From Kiritimatiellia bacterium (GTDB lineage Bacteria > Verrucomicrobiota > Kiritimatiellia > RFP12 > UBA1067): a DNA stretch of 7,061 bases. The stretch's first letter is position 1; every line of letters starts with the position of its first letter. Shown here piece after piece: positions 1 to 4,707 of the stretch. Location of the stretch: the NCBI GenBank assembly GCA_016302985.1, contig JAEDMN010000175.1:1-7061 (forward strand). Direction: 5' to 3'. Position numbers and translations under genes: made by a program. The notes beneath the pieces are model-generated. The model did no database searches, was not told the DNA's origin, and saw only the letters and a program-made list of their open reading frames with translations.

Positions 1-239
1 GACCACCAGAAGCCCGGTCGGGGTCTGTCCCCGCGCATTCTGGAATCTCCATAAAGAAAATGTTCTTGCCTTTTTCCACCGTGTTGCCGAAATTCAACCT
101 CTTACCAAGCGGGAGATCACATATCCGCTTGTATGACGATACTATCATCCTCGCGTTTACACCTTGTGTGATCACCTGTTCTCCAGCCAGATCCCGTTCT
201 CCTGTTCCCCGTCCCCCGCGCCGCGGGCAGTGGCATCTG
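1..239. other. Left-edge stretch without a supportable gene
   Basis: I see no convincing gene here. Frames open across the stretch give translations rich in Arg, Ser and Pro with no domain-like pattern, and base composition changes abruptly, from AT-rich around 45-160 to GC-rich beyond 180. It contains the G/C palindrome-like motif at 20-32, listed separately. The region may be intergenic sequence or decayed coding sequence lying in front of the two-component remnant. No promoter for the downstream frame could be picked out with confidence. Confidence 0.5.
20..32. repeat. GGGG-N5-CCCC hairpin-like motif
   Basis: The 13 bases read GGGGTCTGTCCCC: four G, a five-base centre and four C, so a short stable hairpin could form. 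Very similar GGGGTC/GACCCC motifs recur in many genomes as REP-like units linked to Y1-family (RAYT) transposases; this is general knowledge recalled from memory, not tested here. No transposase is visible in the window. A chance G/C palindrome in GC-rich DNA is a serious alternative. Confidence 0.3.
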
Positions 240-425
240 CACGGACATGACAACATCCAGCTCTACGCCGAAATCGTGAAAGAGCGGCGATATGAGACGG
301 AGATTGAACGCGACGAGGCGTTGGACGCAGTGGCGGGCGAGAGCCGGCGACTCGTGGAAATCGTCCTCGACAAGGCGCTGTTCGGTGTCCTTGACCAGCC
401 GGGGGAGGAGTCCGACCATGCGTGA
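240..425 (+). pseudogene. Coding-like 3' fragment upstream of the response regulator, possible sensor kinase remnant
   Basis: From about 240 the frame ending at the TGA 423-425 becomes strongly coding-like: third positions are mostly G or C and the peptide is helical and charged. No ATG with a ribosome binding site begins this stretch; the frame is open further left, but there the translation looks like noise. The last bases overlap the start of the response regulator (ATGCGTGA), a layout typical of translationally coupled kinase/regulator pairs. The segment AVAGESRRLVEIV loosely resembles the second helix of a HisKA dimerisation domain. However, no phospho-acceptor His motif and no ATPase domain (N, G1 or G2 boxes) follow. 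I therefore read it as a possible leftover of a sensor kinase gene, with low certainty. It could also be the end of an unrelated small protein. Confidence 0.35.
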
Positions 426-906
426 CATCCTCATCGCGGAAGACAATGCCCTCCTCGCGAAAGGAATCTGCACGGCGCTCAAGTCCGAACGCTACCGCGT
501 ACGCCACGTCGCCGACGGCGCGGCCGCCCTCGCGGCCATCGCCGAGCAACGGCCCGACGTGCTGGTCTTGGACATCATGATGCCGAATACAGACGGGATC
601 ACCGTCTGCCGGACGATCCGCCGTACGGATGCCCACCTGCCAATCCTCATGCTGACGGCCCGCGGGCTGGACAGTCAGAAGGTCGAGGGACTTTCGGCGG
701 GGGCAGACGACTACTTGACTAAGCCGTTCTCCATCGCCGAACTTATCGCACGCATCGCCGCCCTTCTGCGCCGCGCGCTACTTGCGGCTCCAACTGGAGC
801 CGATAGGGGGCGACAGCTATTCAGCATATCGGTTCATGAACTTGTCAAGCGGCTTGTGGGACAGGCGGCTGCCACACTTGACCTCAAAGGGCTTGATATC
901 GTCTGA
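418..906 (+). CDS. Truncated response regulator: intact receiver domain, no output domain
   Basis: This 162-residue product is a two-component receiver protein of OmpR-like type. The ATG at 418 is preceded by GGAGG at 404-408, nine bases away. Receiver hallmarks are all present: acidic pocket E8-D9, phospho-acceptor D52 in LVLDIMMP, T80 in the MLTAR motif, and Y99 and K102 in DDYLTKPF. The receiver ends near residue 120 with the linker-like ALLRRALLAAP. In an OmpR/PhoB-type regulator a winged-helix DNA-binding domain of about 100 residues should follow. Here the frame instead runs about 30 codons through DNA whose opposite strand encodes an ATPase C-terminus, then stops. The tail is thus foreign and the effector domain is missing. 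It could still act as a stand-alone phospho-receiver or sink, or be a non-functional remnant. A partner kinase is not intact in the window. Confidence 0.8.
   Translation: MRDILIAEDNALLAKGICTALKSERYRVRHVADGAAALAAIAEQRPDVLVLDIMMPNTDGITVCRTIRRTDAHLPILMLTARGLDSQKVEGLSAGADDYLTKPFSIAELIARIAALLRRALLAAPTGADRGRQLFSISVHELVKRLVGQAAATLDLKGLDIV
817..906 (-). pseudogene. C-terminal remnant of a DUF4143-type ATPase, antisense to the regulator's tail
   Basis: Read on the minus strand, the stretch ending in TAG (819-817) translates as SDDIKPFEVKCGSRLSHKPL followed by DKFMNRYAE and the stop. The pattern 'D-x-I-x-P-(I/F)-E-V-K-x-G … L-x-x-F' is the usual end of the large DUF4143 ATPase family, where the E-x-K belongs to a restriction-endonuclease-like fold. 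Upstream on that strand (above about 910) the similarity ends and the 919-933 half-site begins, so only about 29 codons survive. The call rests on remembered family motifs rather than an alignment. The body of this gene would have lain to the right, where the palindrome and the intact ATPase gene now sit. Confidence 0.55.
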
Positions 907-918
907 AAAATGAAGGAA

Positions 919-933
919 TGTCATTTTGTAGAC
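919..933 (+). repeat. Single copy of the TGTCATTTTRTAGAC half-site
   Basis: This is TGTCATTTTGTAGAC, which differs from the half-site at 981-995 at one position in 15. In both places GG follows, making 16 of 17 matches. It lies immediately beyond the ATPase remnant and 62 bp from the equivalent copy, close to six helical turns. It may be an extra binding site for whatever recognises the 964-995 palindrome, or the scar of a past duplication of that element. Confidence 0.6.
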
Positions 934-963
934 GGTTATTTGCGGCAAAATACGGCGTAGATA

Positions 964-995
964 GTCTATAAAATGACACTTGTCATTTTATAGAC
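964..995. promoter_or_regulatory. Perfect 15-bp inverted repeat upstream of the ATPase promoter (operator or recombination site)
   Basis: GTCTATAAAATGACA (964-978), two bases (CT), then its exact reverse complement TGTCATTTTATAGAC (981-995). The arms match at all 15 positions. The element is AT-rich inside a GC-rich genome and ends nine bases before the -35 box of the ATPase promoter. No T-run follows on either strand, so it is not an intrinsic terminator. The position suits a dimeric activator or repressor binding just upstream of RNA polymerase, and the short spacer is also compatible with a site-specific recombinase target. The recognising protein cannot be named from this sequence. Confidence 0.7.
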
Positions 996-1004
996 GGATC
1001 ATGA

Positions 1005-1034
1005 TTGACGCTTCGCCATGGCTTTTGGTAGAAT
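1005..1034 (+). promoter_or_regulatory. Sigma70-type promoter with extended -10 for the ATPase gene
   Basis: TTGACG (1005-1010) and TAGAAT (1029-1034) are separated by 18 bp, and TGG directly precedes the -10 hexamer, giving an extended -10. A start of transcription near 1041 would leave a leader of roughly 20 bases containing the ribosome binding site. Matches to consensus are good, but no start site has been measured and the dominant sigma factor of this organism is unknown. Confidence 0.6.
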
Positions 1035-1044
1035 GTTTACCGTT

Positions 1045-1052
1045 AAAGGAGG
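1045..1052 (+). promoter_or_regulatory. Ribosome binding site fixing the ATPase start
   Basis: AAAGGAGG lies nine bases before the ATG at 1062. An in-frame TTG at 1056 would have only three bases of spacing, so the ATG is the likely start. Confidence 0.85.
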
Positions 1053-1061
1053 TCTTTGACC

Positions 1062-2495
1062 ATGTTTATCGGCAGAAAACAGGAAATGCGCGACTTAAAT
1101 GCGTTCTGGGGGCGCGACCATGGTGTTTTGATCACCTGTCGCGGACGCAGACGAATCGGCAAGAGTACGTTGATAGCAGAGTTCGCGTCTCAGTCTGCGC
1201 AGACCTTCATTTCAATCGTCGGCCTTGCTCCGCGCAAGGGAATGACCGATGCACGTCAGCGTCGTCACTTCTGCGAGAAAATCGCCGAAATAGCCGAACG
1301 CGAGTATCGAGAGGCAAACACATGGTCAAAGGCGTTCCGCCAGCTTGACGAGCTGATAGACAATCGCGGCCGCACTGTCGTTCTTCTTGACGAGATTTCG
1401 TGGATGGGAGGCTATGACCCTGATTTCGCGGGATATTTCAAGGAGGCGTGGGACGAGTATCTGCGCAAGCACGGCAACCTGATTTTCGTGCTGTGCGGAA
1501 GCGTCTCGTCGTGGATAGCGGAGAACATCCTCAACTCAACCGGTTTCGTCGGACGGGATTCATTCGATCTTGAACTAGGCGAGCTGTCGCTCTTCGACAG
1601 CGTCACTCTGTTTGGACCGACAGGGGCGCGGTTGTCGACTACGGAAAAGCTTGATATTCTTTCGTTGACAGGCGGGGTGCCGAAGTATCTGGAGGAAATC
1701 AGACCGGAGCTGTCTGTTGACGAAAACTTCAGACGATTGTGCTTTTTGCCGCGAAGTCTGCTGTTCAGGGAATTCGATGAAACTTTCAGCAGGGTGTTCG
1801 GACAGCGCGTCGCGACCAGGGGACGGATACTGCGGCTGCTTGTGGACGGACGCCGCTCCGTGTCCGAATTGGCGGACAGCGAGGAACGGTCCGTCAACGG
1901 GTCGTACGCCGAAGTGCTCCGGGATCTGTGCTACGCCGGATTTGTCGCCGAGGAGTCCGGCATGAACCCGCTGACAGGGAAGGCGGTCAAGGAGTCACGC
2001 TATCGTCTCAAGGACAACTACGCGCGGTTTTACCTGAAGAACATTGAACCCCGCGCTGCGGCCATCAAAGCGGGGCTATTCGAATTCGCGTCCCTTGAGC
2101 AGTTGAACGGATGGGATTCCATTCTGGGGCTGCAGTTTGAGAATCTCATTCTCAACCATGTGAACGACCTGTTCCCGCATCTTGGGCTCGAACGGTCGCT
2201 TGTGCTTTCCGCGGCCCCCTATCTGCAGAACGAAACGAAGCGCAACGAAAGATGCCAGATCGATCTTCTGATCCGCACCGAGCGAACGCTCATGGTTGTC
2301 GAAATCAAACGACAGCGCGAAATCCGGCACGATGTGGTGGACGAAGTTTCCGACAAGGTGCGGAAACTGAAATATGACAAAAGGCTTTCGGTGCGGACGG
2401 CGCTTGTCTATGACGGGCATCTTTCCGCATCCGTACCGGCGGACAGATATTTCGACTACATAATCCCTTCCGATGTGCTCCTCGCGCAGAGATAA
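1062..2495 (+). CDS. Archaeal-type AAA+ ATPase (ATPase_2 with DUF234 nuclease-like C-terminus)
   Basis: This 477-residue P-loop ATPase begins with FIGRKQEM, the usual N-terminus of the ATPase_2 family. The Walker A motif is GRRRIGKST (28-36) and Walker B is VVLLDE (106-111). A sensor-like strand FVLCGS lies at 142-147 and the family motif GGVPKYLE at 204-211. Residues about 252-300 look like a winged helix. The DUF234-type signature YRLKDNYARFYL (314-325) follows. The C-terminus has E360, D401 (QIDLLI) and E414-x-K416 (VVEIKR), the arrangement of a PD-(D/E)xK-like fold. Length is normal and the gene is intact. No signal peptide or membrane segment is seen, so it is probably cytoplasmic. The biological role of this family is not established. 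Codons and base composition are more AT-rich than in the right-hand genes, suggesting separate ancestry. It has its own promoter and palindrome and no co-directional neighbour within the window. Confidence 0.88.
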   Translation: MFIGRKQEMRDLNAFWGRDHGVLITCRGRRRIGKSTLIAEFASQSAQTFISIVGLAPRKGMTDARQRRHFCEKIAEIAEREYREANTWSKAFRQLDELIDNRGRTVVLLDEISWMGGYDPDFAGYFKEAWDEYLRKHGNLIFVLCGSVSSWIAENILNSTGFVGRDSFDLELGELSLFDSVTLFGPTGARLSTTEKLDILSLTGGVPKYLEEIRPELSVDENFRRLCFLPRSLLFREFDETFSRVFGQRVATRGRILRLLVDGRRSVSELADSEERSVNGSYAEVLRDLCYAGFVAEESGMNPLTGKAVKESRYRLKDNYARFYLKNIEPRAAAIKAGLFEFASLEQLNGWDSILGLQFENLILNHVNDLFPHLGLERSLVLSAAPYLQNETKRNERCQIDLLIRTERTLMVVEIKRQREIRHDVVDEVSDKVRKLKYDKRLSVRTALVYDGHLSASVPADRYFDYIIPSDVLLAQR

Positions 2496-2513
2496 GGCGG
2501 AAATGCCTCCGCC
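2496..2513. terminator. Weak hairpin just after the ATPase stop codon
   Basis: GGCGGA (2496-2501) and TCCGCC (2508-2513) form a six-base-pair stem with a six-base loop, beginning directly after the TAA. No T-run follows, so if it ends transcription it does so inefficiently or with help from Rho. Confidence 0.25.
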
Positions 2514-2594
2514 GTTCCCATTCCCGCATTACACTGCCGCCTGATTGCACTACTCCCCCCCATCAAGGGATGGCGCGTTGGCAAGGCCGGGTGT

Positions 2595-2620
2595 AGGACC
2601 GAGAAGGAGGACCGAGAAGG
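2595..2620. repeat. 13-bp perfect tandem duplication
   Basis: AGGACCGAGAAGG occurs twice back to back (2595-2607 and 2608-2620), with GTGT directly before the first copy and directly after the second. It looks like a recent slippage or junction duplication in non-coding DNA. Confidence 0.8.
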
Positions 2621-2717
2621 GTGTAGAGTAGAGCGGGACGCCCCGTGGGATCGCCGCGATCTCCTCGTCCGTGTAGGATTTCTCAATCAATCTGGTTTCC
2701 GCTCTTCGGTTCTCAAC

Positions 2718-2753
2718 CTGTCACATCAATTTCACTTGTTTCATCTGTTTCAC
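2718..2753. repeat. Four imperfect 9-bp units
   Basis: Four consecutive nonamers read CTGTCACAT, CAATTTCAC, TTGTTTCAT and CTGTTTCAC. On the minus strand they resemble RTGAAACAR. The unit nearest the operon is the best preserved and the array decays away from it. It may be slippage of the hairpin arm sequence that follows. Confidence 0.5.
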
Positions 2754-2793
2754 CCAGCCAACCGGTGAAACAGGTTGGCCGGTGAAACAGGTT
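2745..2793. repeat. Hairpin and 17-bp-period direct repeat at the end of the glycosidase-like operon
   Basis: CTGTTTCACC (2745-2754) pairs perfectly with GGTGAAACAG (2764-2773), giving a 10-bp stem and nine-base loop. The 15-mer CCGGTGAAACAGGTT occurs at 2762-2776 and again at 2779-2793, so a second GGTGAAACAG arm is available. The second repeat copy runs into the stop codon of the downstream minus-strand gene (2794-2792). The hairpin lies between converging genes and could act as a 3' end structure for the operon, but no T-run follows on either strand. Confidence 0.5.
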
Positions 2794-4645
2794 ATCGGAC
2801 AAACGGTTCGGGGCGGTAGACCGAGCCGTCGGGGTTCTCGAGCAGGTAGCTGACGGGGCCGACCGCGCGGCCGTTCCAGTCCCACGGCGTCCCGTTGTAG
2901 TTCGAGACGATCTTCGACCCGTCTCCGAAGACGGTGAGGAAGACGTTCGGCGCGAGCGTGTCGTGGCGGACCATCTCCTCCTTCTGGAGGTGCCGCACGG
3001 GCACGAACTCCTCGTGCGCCTTCCGGATGCGCGGCACGTCGGCGAACTTGTAGGTGTAGAAGATCGGACGGCCGCCGAACTCGACGATCTTGAGCGCGAC
3101 GCGCGGATCCTCGACCCCGTCGCCGATCATCCAGCGCGGATCGCCGCTCTTCTCGAGCTTGTACATGCACTTGCCGCGGGTGTGGTTCTGGCACCAGCGG
3201 TCGGAAGTGTAGAGGATGATGCCGTGGTAGACGAGCTCCCAGAGCGGATAGACGCCCTTCGCGAGCTTCGGCAGCTTCCCCTCGTCGAGCAGCTTGAGAT
3301 CGCGCTCGACGTAGTTGATGTAGTCGAGGTTGCCCGCCACGTGGTCGTAGCCGCTCTCGCTGGCCGAACCGCCCATGAGTTCCTTGCCGTACGCGAGGAT
3401 GCGGTTCTGGAACTCGGCCATCCGCTCGGGCGTGCACGCGTGCTTCGGATCGCCGCAGCGCTGCGGGTAGGTGGCGGAGTAGACGTCGATGTAGTGCGGC
3501 CCGCGGACGCCGAGCGCCGCCATCATCTTCATCTCCTCCGGCAGCCACCGCTCCCACGCGCACTTCTGGCAGACCCAGTAGCACTGGCCGCCGGCCCAGA
3601 GACCGCCCTTGTCGAGGGCGCCGTCCGCCCGCTTGCACACCCAGTCCTCGTCCCACTTCGTCGAGCACATGTAGCCGTCCGTGTTGGAGGCGTGCAGCGC
3701 GAACTGGTAGCCGAGCTCCTTCGCCTTCCGGATCAGCCGGTCGAACGCCTCGGGGCCGCCGGCCTCCGCGCCGACGGGGAAGTGCCACGGGATGCGGCCG
3801 TCGTAGCCGCCGTCCTGCCAGCCCGCGGAACAGACCGAGAGCTTGTCCACGCCCGCGTCCTTGATCGCCTGCAGGAACTCCTCCGTCACGCCGAACGGCA
3901 TGTGCACGACGATCGGCGGCTCCTCGCCCTTCCTGAAGAACAGCTTGGCGTCCTTCGCGTCGGGGATCGGCTTGGCCGCGTGCGTCTGGATGCGCACGAC
4001 GATCGCCTCGCAGAGGTAGGCGAGCTCGGGATGAGCCTTCGCGCGCGCCTTGATGGTCTGCACCGCCCCGCGGTCCAGCTGGTACTTCCGGTAGGCCTTG
4101 GCGAGGCCGTTGTAGTCCGCGGACGCCCCCTCGAGCTTCCGGAATTCGACGACGATGTCGTCGTAGTAGTCCTTGAAGAAGGCGTGCACGGAATCGCAGC
4201 GGAAACGCGGAAAGGTCTCGTACGCCCCCTGCTTCGCGACGGTCATGAAGTCGTAGTCGAACCGCCAGGTCTTCACGTGGCCCCACCAGAGGTCACCGCC
4301 CCTCTTCAGGCCGAAGACCGGCATCAGCTGGCGGCCCTTCGCGTAGACACCGTCGTCCTGGTCGAACTCGCCGTAGGTGCCGCGCGCCTGGATCCAGTAG
4401 CCCGGCTCGCCCTTCCTCGCCTTCATGAAGTCCGGCACGACCTCCACGGCGAAGGCGTCCGCCGGGATCTCGCCCTTCCGCACGACTGCGCGGAACGCGC
4501 CGTCCGGCAGACGTTCCAGCTCGACGCGGCGCGTCTCCGCCCGCACGGTCTTCTTCGGCGTCCCCCACAGGACGCGCACCTCCGCCTGCTCGGCCATCGC
4601 CGCCAGCGCCATCGCCGCCACGAGAATCAATCCGGTCCGCTTCAT
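2792..4645 (-). CDS. Exported glycoside-hydrolase-like protein, paralog 2
   Basis: This 617-residue protein has a signal peptide (KR, then a hydrophobic stretch to residue 17, likely cut after AMA near 18), so it is exported. Residues about 20-180 look like a beta-rich N-terminal domain. Residues about 245-480 have the alternating pattern of a TIM barrel, including GWQDGGYDGR (275-284), HYIDVYSA (384-391) and GSASESGYDH (426-435). The C-terminal part has EFGGRPIFY (522-530). A buried strand ending in Asp (D387), followed 43 residues later by a Glu (E430), fits a retaining glycosidase nucleophile and acid/base pair. Motif order recalls GH101/DUF5696-like proteins, but I cannot assign the family firmly. 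It has 12 cysteines after the signal peptide, of which six align with the paralog upstream. The ATG at 4645 is preceded by GGAGG about eight bases away. It is second in the operon, 62 bp behind its paralog. It differs by a Cys-containing insertion around 480-515. Confidence 0.72.
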   Translation of the reverse strand: MKRTGLILVAAMALAAMAEQAEVRVLWGTPKKTVRAETRRVELERLPDGAFRAVVRKGEIPADAFAVEVVPDFMKARKGEPGYWIQARGTYGEFDQDDGVYAKGRQLMPVFGLKRGGDLWWGHVKTWRFDYDFMTVAKQGAYETFPRFRCDSVHAFFKDYYDDIVVEFRKLEGASADYNGLAKAYRKYQLDRGAVQTIKARAKAHPELAYLCEAIVVRIQTHAAKPIPDAKDAKLFFRKGEEPPIVVHMPFGVTEEFLQAIKDAGVDKLSVCSAGWQDGGYDGRIPWHFPVGAEAGGPEAFDRLIRKAKELGYQFALHASNTDGYMCSTKWDEDWVCKRADGALDKGGLWAGGQCYWVCQKCAWERWLPEEMKMMAALGVRGPHYIDVYSATYPQRCGDPKHACTPERMAEFQNRILAYGKELMGGSASESGYDHVAGNLDYINYVERDLKLLDEGKLPKLAKGVYPLWELVYHGIILYTSDRWCQNHTRGKCMYKLEKSGDPRWMIGDGVEDPRVALKIVEFGGRPIFYTYKFADVPRIRKAHEEFVPVRHLQKEEMVRHDTLAPNVFLTVFGDGSKIVSNYNGTPWDWNGRAVGPVSYLLENPDGSVYRPEPFVR

Positions 4646-4707
4646 GCCCTCACCTCCACCCGCGAATCAAACAACAATGCGACAAAGCAATGCAAACAAC
4701 CCGGCGC
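4646..4707 (-). promoter_or_regulatory. Operon gap with ribosome binding site of the second paralog
   Basis: The 62 bases between the two paralogs hold a GGAGG (4658-4654 on the minus strand) ahead of the ATG at 4645. No hairpin or promoter stands out, which supports co-transcription of the two genes. Confidence 0.55.

Larger units (their letters stand above)
2514..2791. other. Convergent intergenic region with short repeats, no supportable gene
   Basis: This gap separates the ATPase gene from the minus-strand operon, which faces it. On the minus strand a frame without a start codon is open from about 2720 to 2560 (including EKSYTDEEIAAIPRGVPLYS), which is mildly protein-like. It then runs into repeats and stops, so it may be a decayed gene end, and I do not recognise it. 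The repeats at 2595-2620, 2718-2753 and 2745-2793 are listed separately. No promoter or RNA gene is evident. Confidence 0.5.

Noticed and set aside
117..482. Minus-strand frame opposite the putative kinase fragment and the regulator start
   Set aside because: It overlaps the solid receiver-domain start on the other strand and its translation matches no family I know; the plus-strand reading has the coupling overlap and the ribosome binding site.
964..995. The 15-bp palindrome as a terminator of the regulator gene
   Set aside because: The stem is AT-rich and no T-run follows on either strand; its position next to a promoter fits a regulatory or recombination site better.
1056..1061. TTG at 1056 as the ATPase start
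   Set aside because: Only three bases from AAAGGAGG; the ATG at 1062 has normal spacing and gives the usual MFIGR N-terminus.
2718..2793. CRISPR-like array
   Set aside because: Units are 9 and 17 bp apart with no spacers of proper length and no cas genes; they are simple repeats.
2721..4286. A 521-codon minus-strand frame overlapping paralog 2 in another phase
   Set aside because: Arg/Gly/Ala-rich shadow frame with no domain pattern; its end merely reads through the 9-bp repeats.
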